Of a stretch of 56,989 bases of DNA, positions 1-8,107 are shown piece by piece. Below the pieces are notes generated by a model, which was not told the origin of the DNA, made no database searches, and saw only the letters and a program-made list of their open reading frames with translations. Both the position numbers and the translations under genes were made by a program. Within the stretch, counting starts at the first letter, position 1, and each line of letters starts with the position of its first letter. Source of the stretch: Flavisolibacter nicotianae. Lineage in GTDB: Bacteria > Bacteroidota > Bacteroidia > Chitinophagales > Chitinophagaceae. The DNA is taken from positions 1 through 56,989 of the forward strand of contig NZ_RBCI01000019.1 in NCBI RefSeq assembly GCF_003628535.1. Reading direction: 5' to 3'.

Positions 1-460
1 GGGAAGCTGCGCCTCTGACCATTTCAATGCGGCTGACCGCTTCCATTGGTGGCAGGTAGTAGGCTTCGTTGTAGCCATAAATATCCGCACTGATGTTGTA
101 GCCGTTCTGGCGGGTGTTCATCTCGATGCTTTGCGTTGGGTTGAGCCCTCGTGTAGCGATGCCGTTGGCGGTAAAGCCGCTGCTTTCCGTTTCCACAATG
201 TTCAGCCCCGGAATGCGACCAAGGATCTGCCGGGTGTTGTTGATGGCTTTGTTCGCATCCAAACTGTCAGTGAGGATCACTTCATTCTTTTTACCAGCGT
301 AAATCACGCCGTCTTTTACCTCCAGCAGATGGCCAACACCATTCACGGTCCGGTAGCCGGTAATGGTTACCGGCTCCAGGCTTTTGGCGGAATCTTTTTG
401 TGCATACAGGGAAAGGCTGCTAACTAACAGGATAACAGCACCAACTGACCTTTTTTTCAT
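1..460 (-). CDS. TonB-dependent receptor, FecA-like (N-terminal part, cut by window edge)
   Basis: The reading frame opens at an ATG at 460-458 and stays open to the left edge, so only about 153 N-terminal residues are visible. A signal peptide (MKKRSVGAVILLVSSLSLYAQ) is followed by a TonB-box-like stretch (LEPVTITGYR) and the start of the plug domain (NKAINNTRQILGRIPGLNI, then RGLNPTQSIEM and PPMEAVSRIEMVRGAAS). The same blocks occur in the receptor at 45841-48039, so the two are paralogues. Family knowledge: such receptors carry siderophores, metal chelates or other large solutes across the outer membrane, powered by TonB-ExbBD. The substrate cannot be read here. A TTATTTTG sequence, one base off the TAnnTTTG -7 consensus, lies just upstream. 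Confidence 0.9.
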   Translation of the reverse strand, partial: MKKRSVGAVILLVSSLSLYAQKDSAKSLEPVTITGYRTVNGVGHLLEVKDGVIYAGKKNEVILTDSLDANKAINNTRQILGRIPGLNIVETESSGFTANGIATRGLNPTQSIEMNTRQNGYNISADIYGYNEAYYLPPMEAVSRIEMVRGAAS

Positions 461-535
461 GATAGGAACAAAATAATTGGCGCAAAACTGACGGAATTCT
501 CTTGAACGCAGTTTCAAAATCGGGAAATGCTGGCT

Positions 536-549
536 ACGAAATGCGGAAA
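536..549. repeat. Left arm of a 14-bp inverted repeat (partner 1860-1873)
   Basis: ACGAAATGCGGAAA here recurs as its exact reverse complement at 1860-1873. The arms enclose the transposase remnant and the toxin-antitoxin pair. They may be the terminal inverted repeats of a dead insertion element; no target-site duplication is evident. Confidence 0.45.
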
Positions 550-763
550 TTTTGCGAGCACTTCACCCTTTCACAAGCCTGCTTTTGTCTAAGAGGTTGG
601 AGAGATCTTTCATGAATATCATGCGGAAATGTGAAAAAACAGACCTTATTGAAAACCACTGTTTCATAAAAAAACATCCGGTATGGGGGCTGCCAGCATA
701 GCGTGTGCTCCCGGGATTGCAGGCATTTTCCGCTTCGTAATTCTTCGCATCGGCAATTGTGAC

Positions 764-997
764 TTTAAAAAGATCGAAGACACGATGGATAAACCCCTCT
801 ACGACGAGATGCATGAGCGGCGGCAAACCCGCAAAGCCTGACGTTTGAAGAAACTGCGACAGGCGACTGTTGAACCAGTGATCGGTACCCTCATCAACTT
901 CCTGGGCATGCGACGGGTGAACACCCGCGGGGTCAAACTGGCAAACAAGTGCCTGCTGGTGGCAGCGGTCTGTTACAATCTCATACGACTGCTGTAA
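764..997 (+). pseudogene. IS1182-like transposase, C-terminal remnant
   Basis: In one frame the sequence reads FKKIEDTMDKPLYDEMHERR, then an in-frame TGA at 839-841, then LRQATVEPVIGTLINFLGMR and a tail ending in NKCLLVAAVCYNLIRLL before TAA at 995-997. This matches the conserved C-terminal block of IS1182-type DDE transposases (TVEP.lGtLinf.GmRrvnTrG). The N-terminal DDE core is absent and the frame is interrupted, so it is inactive. Confidence 0.75.
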
Positions 998-1204
998 TGG
1001 ATAGCTGACGGCACTGAAAACATAAAAAAAACGCTTGTTTGGCTCCTTTTTCTGCTGTGGTTCTTCCTGTTTCCGCAGGATGGGAAAAGCCGCTTAGCGG
1101 TAGTGGTGAGTAAATGACGAAACAACGCTAGTTATTGGATACAACTTAACTAAAATAGATTTTAAAACGGAGTTGTGCAATAGCGACCCTCGTTGTGCGA
1201 TGTC

Positions 1205-1504
1205 CTATTCGTCCATTCTGGATTTCAGATCCATCCGTTGGTGTAATATTCTTACGATCTCAATGTCACTGGATTTCACTCCTCGGTAGAAAACAATGTG
1301 TTTACCAACAGGAAGCCCCAAAATGGCTTGGTCGATTTCATCGTAGTTCTTTCCAAGCGCTGGATTTTGTACAAGGTCTTGAAAAGAGCTGGTCAAAAGT
1401 TCATAATATTTGTCAGCCTGGCTATCCAACCAAACTTCATACGTATGTTCCCAAATCTTAGAAAGGTCTTCAACAGCCTTGTTGGTGAGTAAATACCTAG
1501 CCAT
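1205..1504 (-). CDS. RelE/ParE-family toxin of a type II toxin-antitoxin pair
   Basis: A 99-residue protein with the ParE layout: an N-terminal YLLTNKAVEDLSKIWEHT helix, a central helical hairpin (LDSQADKYYELL), and the C-terminal strand block LGLPVGKHIVFYRG followed by IEIVRILHQRMDL. The GKHIVFYR and VRILHQRMD signatures are typical of ParE. Family knowledge: ParE toxins poison DNA gyrase and are neutralised by a ParD partner. The start overlaps the 3' end of the antitoxin gene by 8 bp, which is the usual coupled order with antitoxin first. It lies inside the 14-bp inverted repeat next to IS debris, so it probably arrived by transfer. Confidence 0.88.
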   Translation of the reverse strand: MARYLLTNKAVEDLSKIWEHTYEVWLDSQADKYYELLTSSFQDLVQNPALGKNYDEIDQAILGLPVGKHIVFYRGVKSSDIEIVRILHQRMDLKSRMDE

Positions 1505-1757
1505 TTCGTTTCTTCCTGGCTTTTAAACTTTCCAGATGCTTTTTCGGATCGAAATTTCTCGAAATGCCACTCTCTATTCCCTCTTGAATCGCGCCTTTTA
1601 CAGCCGCAATCTTGTTTTCTTCCTCTTCCAAAAGTCGCAGTCCGGCACGAAGGACCTCACTGGCATTTTTATACCGACCTTCGGCAATTCTGCTTTCAAC
1701 AAAATCTTCAAAATAGTCTCCTAAAGAAACAGAAGTGTTTTTCCCCATCGTCAACAT
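1497..1757 (-). CDS. ParD/CopG-family antitoxin
   Basis: An 86-residue protein. The N-terminal ribbon-helix-helix (GKNTSVSLGDYFEDFVESRI, then GRYKNASEVLRAGLRLLEEEE) would dimerise and bind operator DNA. The charged C-terminal tail (IEGIESGISRNFDPKKHL region) would wrap the toxin. The ATG at 1748 (MGKNTSV) is an alternative start and fits family starts better than the upstream MLT extension. A perfect 7-bp inverted repeat sits just upstream and is the likely site of autoregulation by the antitoxin or the toxin-antitoxin complex. It is translationally coupled to the toxin gene. Confidence 0.88.
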   Translation of the reverse strand: MLTMGKNTSVSLGDYFEDFVESRIAEGRYKNASEVLRAGLRLLEEEENKIAAVKGAIQEGIESGISRNFDPKKHLESLKARKKRNG

Positions 1758-1769
1758 TTTTGATCGAAG

Positions 1770-1786
1770 TTACCAATTTTTGGTAA
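1770..1786. promoter_or_regulatory. Palindromic operator candidate of the toxin-antitoxin operon
   Basis: TTACCAA-TTT-TTGGTAA is a perfect 7-bp inverted repeat with a 3-bp centre, 13 bp upstream of the antitoxin start. Ribbon-helix-helix antitoxins usually bind such sites. The regulatory role is inferred from position and symmetry. Confidence 0.55.
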
Positions 1787-1859
1787 TGGCAGGCTTAGGA
1801 TTTCGCCCTGCAAGTAGTTGACTAACCTGAATTTACCTTCGCAAGAGATTGACTAGTGG

Positions 1860-1873
1860 TTTCCGCATTTCGT
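1860..1873. repeat. Right arm of the 14-bp inverted repeat (partner 536-549)
   Basis: TTTCCGCATTTCGT is the exact reverse complement of 536-549. Together the arms bound a 1.3-kb segment holding the IS1182 remnant and the toxin-antitoxin module. Confidence 0.45.
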
Positions 1874-1957
1874 GTAGTTCTAACCATCGGCAGCACCAAG
1901 AAGGCTGTCCCAGGTTCTATTGAAGTTCCGCCTTCCCAATTTGTGGAGGCAGAATAG

Positions 1958-1995
1958 AGAAAGCCAACCTTCGATACAACGTAGGTTGGCTTTCT
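1958..1995. terminator. Rho-independent terminator-like hairpin
   Basis: A perfect 13-bp stem (AGAAAGCCAACCT / AGGTTGGCTTTCT) with a 12-nt loop. It lies about 175 bp beyond the stop of the minus-strand metallophosphoesterase and is T-rich on its 3' side on both strands. It may end that transcript. Confidence 0.55.
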
Positions 1996-2170
1996 TCATC
2001 TACCGATGAGTGGACTGAAGTGCTAAAAACCGTTACGCTGCACCTTGCCCCGCAACTCTAGAACGATACATTCACCAAGCACTTAAACAAATAAAACGTG
2101 ATAACAAATTTTTTAAAATACGATCTTGCTTACATCTTCCCATGTGCTCTTCGATGCCTCGAACCACAAG

Positions 2171-3025
2171 TTAGAACGGCACATTTGAAGGAATCGAATC
2201 CAGACTATAATATTGATGGCGGAGCTTATCTCCTTTGATCGTTACGATACGAAAACCTGAAGGATCCTTTCCTAAAGGTTTGCCTACCGGACCTGTAGTG
2301 ATCATTTCAATATTTTCTGCCTTTCCAAATGCGTTACGATGATAATGCCCAGCGAAAATGTGACGGATACCATGGGCTTTAAACAAGTCCAGATATTTTT
2401 TTCTTGTGGATAACGGAATATTAAAATACTGATCTGCCTCCTGCTCTTCCTTCAAAAAAAAAGGATGATGAAGGAAAACGATAATGTGCCGGTACCTTTT
2501 TGCCGCTGCTTCTTCTAAAGTAGTCCTCAACCATTTTTCCTGTTCCAGTGCTTGCTCAGGAACATGTTGAGGCGCCTGTAGATACAACGAGTTGAGCACA
2601 ATACCGAGCATGGAACCGTGCGTAAAGGTGTAATAGTCCGGTCCAAAATTTTTTTTGTAAGCAGCAATATCGGAAGGAACAGGCATATTTTGAACATCGT
2701 GGTTTCCTGGCACACTATACAAGGGAACACTGGCGCTAAGTTGACTGGAAATTCGTTTGTATTCGGCTATTTGTGTGCTGTCAGAGGGCTTATTCACCAG
2801 ATCGCCAGTAACAACGACGAAAGCTGGCTTTAAACGGTTGGCTTCCGCAATCGCCTTGGTGTAACGTAGGGTTTCCTCTTCAAAGGATTTATCTTCATTG
2901 AACATTCCAAACTGCGGATCGCTCATTTGAATAAAGTAAAAAGCATCTTGACTCCGTCTTAGGGTTGCGCAACTACAGAGCGTTGCGCAAAGTACCAGAA
3001 TCAAGACATTGCGAAATGACAACAT
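2171..3025 (-). CDS. Calcineurin-like metallophosphoesterase, lipoprotein (CPPED1-like)
   Basis: A 284-residue protein with a lipoprotein signal peptide (LCSC, lipidated Cys19). It carries the full metallophosphoesterase motif set: DPQFG at 36-40, GDLVN at 74-78, GNHD at 107-110, HHPFF at 186-190 and GHYHRN at 226-231. These bind a di-metal centre that hydrolyses phosphomonoesters or diesters. The overall pattern is closest to the CPPED1-like branch. Lipidation suggests it acts at the periplasmic face of the inner membrane or at the outer membrane. The gene stands alone, with a TATTTTTG -7 box 22 bp before the start. The substrate is unknown. It fits the organic-phosphorus theme of the window but has no TAACA-type box upstream. 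Confidence 0.9.
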   Translation of the reverse strand: MLSFRNVLILVLCATLCSCATLRRSQDAFYFIQMSDPQFGMFNEDKSFEEETLRYTKAIAEANRLKPAFVVVTGDLVNKPSDSTQIAEYKRISSQLSASVPLYSVPGNHDVQNMPVPSDIAAYKKNFGPDYYTFTHGSMLGIVLNSLYLQAPQHVPEQALEQEKWLRTTLEEAAAKRYRHIIVFLHHPFFLKEEQEADQYFNIPLSTRKKYLDLFKAHGIRHIFAGHYHRNAFGKAENIEMITTGPVGKPLGKDPSGFRIVTIKGDKLRHQYYSLDSIPSNVPF

Positions 3026-3046
3026 GTTTATCCCTTTTTATTTTTC

Positions 3047-3054
3047 CAAAAATA
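3047..3054 (-). promoter_or_regulatory. -7 box of the metallophosphoesterase gene
   Basis: TATTTTTG on the minus strand matches the Bacteroidota TAnnTTTG consensus and lies 22 bp from the ATG. No clear -33 TTTG is present at the usual distance. Confidence 0.45.
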
Positions 3055-3703
3055 GACGCATAACAAACAAGGAGAACGATCATTGCTTTCAATACATACT
3101 TAATTCTTCAGCCAATTTTTAAATGTGAACTCCCCGCTAAACCGAACATTGCTAAAATAAAGAAATAGAGAAACATGGATACTTGAAGAGTGCAGGATTG
3201 CCATGAAAATGAACCTACGCCGAAACACAGAAAGAGAGCCTTTGCCCGGATGGCCGCCACAGACAAGGGTTTCAGCGGAAAAGAAAATGAACAACTCCTC
3301 AAAAGTGGATGCGACTAGTTCGCCCGGTGTCACGTTTTATATTTTGCACGTGTATTTTATTGGCCATCGAACACCTACATGGAAAGTTCGAGCTCCCCAG
3401 TTGTCACACAGGTAGTTTCACCAACAGACAATCCGTTGCACGGCATGTAATTTAAAAAAGTAGACAAACTCAGCTGAAATTAGTTGATTTCAGTAAAGCG
3501 ACACTACACTAGTAAAAATCAACGTTGACAATGCATTCATAAGATCAGTCCATTCGGGGATTGGATGCAAATAATTTACAATTAATTCATCTTTTGGTAA
3601 TGATTTAATAACAGTGGAGATTGACCTTTTTGTGCTTTCCAGCCCCTTCTCATGAAGGGTCGTCACAAAACCATGTGGATTTTTAACTTATAATCTGTGT
3701 TAC
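3055..3703. other. Gene-free stretch
   Basis: About 650 bp without a convincing coding frame. Small overlapping frames on both strands show no recognisable motif. No hairpin or repeat was noted. Confidence 0.5.
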
Positions 3704-4162
3704 ATGTCAAGGATACTGTTTGTTTACTTACACGATTCCTCCAGAAGCCAAATGGCAGAAGCCTTTTTAAACCTTTTTGGAGAGGGAAAGTTCGAGGCAG
3801 AAAGCGCCGGCCTTGAAAAAGGAACCCTCAGCCCTCATGCGTTACAAGTCATGCAGGAAATTGGCATTGACCTCAGTCGGAATGAACCGAAGGAAATCTT
3901 TGAGCTCTTTAGACAGGGACGGCATTACAACGCTGTAATTTCATTGTGTGATCAGACAAACGGTGAAAAGAGTCCTTTATACCCCGGCATGACCCAAAGG
4001 ATCAGCTGGTCATTCTCCGATCTTTCCCGTTTTACAGGTACAGAAGAAGAAATTCTTGAAAAAATCAGAGCAGTACGAGACGGAATAAAAGAAAAAGTGT
4101 TGGAATTTATTGAGCAGGCAAGCGATACAACCTTTTGGTTAACCGAGCAATTGAGAAATTAA
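3704..4162 (+). CDS. ArsC/low-molecular-weight phosphotyrosine-phosphatase-like protein lacking the catalytic Cys
   Basis: A 152-residue protein that aligns over its full length with thioredoxin-coupled arsenate reductases and LMW phosphotyrosine phosphatases. The P-loop normally reads C-x5-R. Here it is FVYLHDSSRSQMAEAF, with Tyr8 (codon TAC, one base from TGC) in place of the nucleophilic Cys and Arg14 kept. Of the redox pair (Cys82 and Cys89 in the Staphylococcus numbering, which aligns directly) Cys82 is present and position 89 is Lys. The rest of the fold is intact (AESAGLEKG; SWSFSDLSRFTGTEEE), with no stop or frameshift. Normal phosphatase or arsenate-reductase chemistry is therefore unlikely. 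It could bind an oxyanion without turnover or be an early pseudogene. No arsenic genes lie nearby. Confidence 0.82.
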   Translation: MSRILFVYLHDSSRSQMAEAFLNLFGEGKFEAESAGLEKGTLSPHALQVMQEIGIDLSRNEPKEIFELFRQGRHYNAVISLCDQTNGEKSPLYPGMTQRISWSFSDLSRFTGTEEEILEKIRAVRDGIKEKVLEFIEQASDTTFWLTEQLRN

Positions 4163-4584
4163 TTAGCCACAACAAAATGCATAAGTTAAACCTATCAATC
4201 ACAGCAAGAGATTGAATACGATAGACAGGTTTGACCTCTGCTCCAATTCAACATGAATGGCAGAATCGAGCGCTTCGACCGACGACCATTCGTAAGCAAT
4301 CAAATTTTTGATTTTTCAGTTTGTAAAGTTGATTGCACGAACCTCGTAAAATATGCAGGCCGGCTGTTATACCGACACCTTAAAATGTAACAACCAAAGT
4401 TCAGGAAGTAAATAAAACCGTTCTATATTACGGGTACATCGAAGCAACTCACGTTGCAAACACATGACCAGTATAGCGAACGAATTTTGTTTTCAACACC
4501 CGCCGAAATCCTAAAACAGCCCAATTTGAAAAACTTGCAGATTTACCGGTCACTTCAAAAGCCGGCGAACAATACATGGTTCCA
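4163..4584. other. Gene-free stretch
   Basis: About 420 bp between convergent genes. The one small open frame (4454-4666, plus) overlaps the real minus-strand gene and has no family features. Nothing else is seen. Confidence 0.5.
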
Positions 4585-5061
4585 TTATGGAAGCAATACG
4601 ATCCTTCGCAAGTCGCCAGAAGTCAAAAAATCTAATCTGTACTTTACGAAAAAAGCAGGGAGATGATCTCCGTCCAGTAAATTTCCATTGTCGACAATAA
4701 TCCTGTAAACGGTATCCTTTGCTGTTTCCTCCTTTTGCATTGTCTCAACATACCATTGGGCAAACTGGCTATTCAACAAACCCTCCTTAACATTTGCCGG
4801 TAAATGCCTTGACTTTCGTATAGTTGTCTCTGTCCTGATCCATTCACCGTCGCTATGAAAACTGGCAATAGTGTTATGATTGTTGTATGTTACAAGCGTC
4901 GTATAGACACTGTCTTTAAACAACCACCTACGCACCGGAACAGCGGGATACAGCGTTGCAAATGCTTTCTCTACTTTATCTGGCAGATTTGCGGTACGCA
5001 ACTGAGCGCTACAAGAATTCACTAATACCAATGCAGAAAAAAAAGTAAAAAATAGCTTCAT
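4585..5061 (-). CDS. PepSY-like periplasmic protein (putative beta-lactamase-inhibitor-like family)
   Basis: I take the start at 5061 (MKLFFTFFSALVLVNSCSAQ), a clean signal peptide; the frame extends 18 codons further upstream without a signal. The mature protein has the pattern of the Bacteroidota PepSY-like family: VEKAFATLYPAVPVRRW, then DGEWIRTETTI, then LPANVKEGL. The family is small, secreted and of unknown function, often said to resemble beta-lactamase inhibitory protein. Total length is 158 residues. There are no operon partners. Function cannot be assigned. Confidence 0.7.
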   Translation of the reverse strand: MKLFFTFFSALVLVNSCSAQLRTANLPDKVEKAFATLYPAVPVRRWLFKDSVYTTLVTYNNHNTIASFHSDGEWIRTETTIRKSRHLPANVKEGLLNSQFAQWYVETMQKEETAKDTVYRIIVDNGNLLDGDHLPAFFVKYRLDFLTSGDLRRIVLLP

Positions 5062-5115
5062 CCTCTTTTTTTGTTTACTGAGTAATAAGCGGACATGCCC
5101 ATCGGCTTTAGGCAA

Positions 5116-6012
5116 TTAGCCCTGTGTGCCCTTGCACCTGCGATTTATTGAATAAAGAGACCATATGAAATTTGCATACGCTTGCAAAAAGGCTGGCAAG
5201 CAGTCTAGTTCAAAACCAAAATTTAAATTAGCCGAAAGAGAACATCTATGGAATGCGTCTCGTTGTTTCCTGGTTGTAAAGATGTTTTTGGCATGTGACC
5301 AAATCGTAAAACTGATGTTACGAAATTGTTAACGCCTAATATTCATAGACTTAACAACTTCTATCGAAAAAGCAATGGTACAAAGCAGGTGTACCTGTCT
5401 AGTTTTTCCAACTGATTTAATCTTCTATCATTAATGGCTTATCCCTACACAAGCACATACCCTAACCACTGATTGTGGCTTGTTTTGACCTTTAAGAAAA
5501 AGGGAAAGCAGCGATAGCCACTGATCTCGTTTTATAAGAATGGTAGCCTCCGTCAAGACTTTCCTAAGGTGTGCTTTTTGTTGGGAGAACGACGTTGTCT
5601 TTGATCATGAATTTTACCAGCGATGCGATTGCCTGGAAAACCTGCTGGTTGCGCAGGTGTATCAGGTGGCAGTGGTCATGCCGATCGAGGGAGTGGCAGT
5701 TTTGGTAGTCACATACGAGAGATAGGAAAAAAATAGCGAACGACATTTTTGGATGTCCCTTTCAAAACGCTGATCCTGGATCGCAATTTCGCGTGGTGGA
5801 GAAAACAATAGGCTTTTAGGGCTGTAGCGTAGAACAAATGCTGGCCAAGGGCAAATATCCTTTCTGCAAAGGATGAAAAAAACGGATCCATTGTTTAAAA
5901 GAATCGACTTGGACAGAAAGCACGAAACAGCCTTTATTGGTGCAACATCAACGTACATTTTTCCTGAATACGTCCTCCGGTGTTTAACAATTAAAATGTT
6001 ATGTGCATCTGA
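5116..6012. other. Long gene-poor stretch, probably decayed sequence
   Basis: About 900 bp with only short overlapping frames on both strands (for example 5564-5746, 5662-5958 and 5709-5891, minus). Pieces such as SLDRHDHCHLIHLRNQQVFQ look protein-like, but no frame continues far and I cannot name a family. A degraded gene is possible. Confidence 0.35.
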
Positions 6013-6174
6013 CTAATCGATGATTTCATCCGACCAGTGTTTTTCAGGCCCTTCAACCTCCTTGTTCAATGTCTGCTCCAAATCACGCCTGTCCTTTTTG
6101 TTCCGGATAATTAAGAACAGAATCAAAGCAAGGGCAAGGACGATAATAAGGATGATTTCGAGTGTGTATGACAT
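6013..6174 (-). CDS. 53-residue single-pass membrane protein
   Basis: ATG at 6174 and TAG at 6013-6015. The product starts MSYTLEIILIIVLALALILF and continues as one transmembrane helix, then IIRNKKDRRDLEQTLNKEV and an acidic tail ending DEIID. Small proteins of this shape (one N-terminal helix, RNKKD-type basic stretch, LN.-.. and an acidic C-terminus) are common in Sphingobacteriia and have no known function. The call rests on composition and gross similarity; no domain is recognised. Confidence 0.6.
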   Translation of the reverse strand: MSYTLEIILIIVLALALILFLIIRNKKDRRDLEQTLNKEVEGPEKHWSDEIID

Positions 6175-6744
6175 AAACCAATATTGAACAGTGATGACTT
6201 TCCGTCGCTCTGTGAACTTCTCCCGGTTTGGTCCGACGATCCATCCGAAGCATTCCCTTCAGGCTTTGCTTTTGAATTGCCACACAAAATTTAAACATTT
6301 CTGAGGGTCCAAACAAAAGAAAGCTCGCCTTCCTCGATTGACCTTGAAAACAGGGTCACCATTCCTAATAAAACCCTGAGGGGCATTTCTCAAACGCACG
6401 CTTAAAATTTCATCAATGCTGTTTTGAGCTTGTCCTCTCTTCCGAGATAACCGGAGGCCAACCTCAGGTGGCCGTAGCACCATGCCGTGGCATCTTGGCC
6501 TCCCCTTTTCCATATTCATAAAACGCAGCCTTGTAGTGCGAAGCGAGAGAATACGAATAATAAAAGACAAAAGCTGTTATGTGTCTCGAACCAGTGAAGG
6601 TGGTGCAGATATTGGATTTTCGCATCGCCGCTGCGAATGTAATCGTGCGATGTGAAAAGAAGACGAACATTAAAATACAAAGTTGTTAATGAACGCTTTT
6701 TACTACGGTCGCTAAATTCGATCACTCCCGGGCAAGAAATCAAA
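6175..6744. other. Gene-free stretch with one structured palindrome
   Basis: About 570 bp between the small membrane protein and the GH1 gene. It holds no supported gene. The only clear structure is the palindrome at 6453-6503. Confidence 0.45.
6453..6503. repeat. Structured palindrome with internal hairpins
   Basis: A perfect 9-bp outer stem (GGAGGCCAA / TTGGCCTCC) encloses two smaller self-complementary pieces (GGTG..CACC and ATGCC..GGCAT). The fold would be a three-way junction. On the plus strand it is followed by CCTTTT. It could be a terminator or a small structured element. Confidence 0.4.
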
Positions 6745-8106
6745 TCAAACTACCTTTTTCAGCAACTGTTGCTGCTGCAAAAAATGCTGATACCAGAAGC
6801 CCGATGATTTCACGATGCGCCGTTGCGTGGAATAGTCAACATACACCAAGCCGAAACGTTTACTGTAGCCTTCCGCCCATTCAAAATTATCGGTAAAACT
6901 CCAGGCAAAATAACCGCCGACCTTCACCCCTTCCTGTTTAGCCCGTAGTACCTGCTCAAGGTATTGCTCGTAAAACTGTATGCGGCCGTGGTCTTCCACG
7001 TGACCATCTTCCAGTCTGTCGTTGAAGGCAGCACCATTTTCGGTGATGATGATTTTCTTTACACCCGGATAACTGTTGAAGCGCTTCAATACGCGGTAAA
7101 TGCCTTCAGGATAAATCTCCCAGTCCATCGCGGTGGTGGGCATACCTCGTTTGCTGCCTTTTACCAGGCGGGCATTGAGATAGGGCATGATCGTGCTGAA
7201 ACGGACCACCTCCCTGGTATAGTTTTGCAGGCCGATAAAATCCATTTCCGTTTGGAGCAATTTTTCATCGCCAGCTCGCATGTATTTCTCCACCCCCTGC
7301 AGTACCTTCAGTTCTTGCCAGGGATAGCCAAGGCCCAACAGCGGTTCTACAAACAAGCGATTACTTAACACATCCACCCGTTGTGCGGCATCAACTGAAA
7401 ATTTGAGATTGTCAATTGGATCAACCGGAGCACAGGAAAAGGTGGTACCCACCTGCAGGTTACTATTGATGGACTTGATAACGTTCGCACCAAGGGACTG
7501 GCTGAGCGCTGCATGATGAACCGCAGGCAGAAAATTGTTTAAGCCCTTTCTTCCCGGTGCATGCAATCCCAGGAAGTAACCGGCGCCGGTGAAGGCCATG
7601 GGCTCGTTCAGCACCATCCAGTTTTTCACTCTGTCGCCAAAGCGGTGAATGCAAAGCGCCACATATTCTTCAAACCAACCAATAATGTCGCGATTGGTCC
7701 AGCCGCCTTTTTCTTCCAGCGCCTGCGGCAGGTCCCAGTGATAAAGGGTGACCCATGGTTCAATGCCGCACTCAAGGCAAAAATCAATGAGGTGGTTGTA
7801 AAACTCGAAACCCTTTTCATTTCGCTGTCCGCGGCCCTCTGGCAGAAGGCGAGACCAGGAAAGTGAAAAGCGAAAATTGCGGATGCCTAAAAACTCCATC
7901 AGGATAATGTCCTGGATGTAGCGGTGATAAAAAGAAGTCGCGTTGTTGGCATTTTCACCGCCTTTAATCTTGCCTTTGCGGCTTGTGAATACATCCCAAA
8001 TGGAAAGACCTTTGCCGTCCTCCGAATAGGCGCCTTCCGTTTGGTACGCAGACGACGCCACCCCCCAGGTAAAATCATCACCAAAATCACTGCTATGTAA
8101 TCCCAT
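6745..8106 (-). CDS. GH1 family beta-glucosidase
   Basis: A 453-residue protein, the usual length for a GH1 (beta/alpha)8 barrel. The N-terminal signature FTWGVASSAYQTEGA is present, the acid/base Glu168 lies in LNEP, and the nucleophile Glu356 lies in ITENG. W-S-F-T-D-N-F-E-W near the C-terminus forms the sugar-binding -1 site. There is no signal peptide, so it is cytoplasmic. It cleaves beta-glucosides or galactosides with retention. The start lies 1 bp after the stop of the glycosyltransferase gene, so the two are co-transcribed. The same transcript seems controlled by the TAACA-type box at 9244-9298, so it may act on glycolipid or glycoside made by its partner, which is an inference. Confidence 0.95.
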   Translation of the reverse strand: MGLHSSDFGDDFTWGVASSAYQTEGAYSEDGKGLSIWDVFTSRKGKIKGGENANNATSFYHRYIQDIILMEFLGIRNFRFSLSWSRLLPEGRGQRNEKGFEFYNHLIDFCLECGIEPWVTLYHWDLPQALEEKGGWTNRDIIGWFEEYVALCIHRFGDRVKNWMVLNEPMAFTGAGYFLGLHAPGRKGLNNFLPAVHHAALSQSLGANVIKSINSNLQVGTTFSCAPVDPIDNLKFSVDAAQRVDVLSNRLFVEPLLGLGYPWQELKVLQGVEKYMRAGDEKLLQTEMDFIGLQNYTREVVRFSTIMPYLNARLVKGSKRGMPTTAMDWEIYPEGIYRVLKRFNSYPGVKKIIITENGAAFNDRLEDGHVEDHGRIQFYEQYLEQVLRAKQEGVKVGGYFAWSFTDNFEWAEGYSKRFGLVYVDYSTQRRIVKSSGFWYQHFLQQQQLLKKVV

Positions 8107-8107
8107 A

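Noticed and set aside
4454-4666. 70-codon plus-strand frame
   Set aside because: Overlaps the 3' end of the PepSY-like gene on the other strand and has no recognisable feature.
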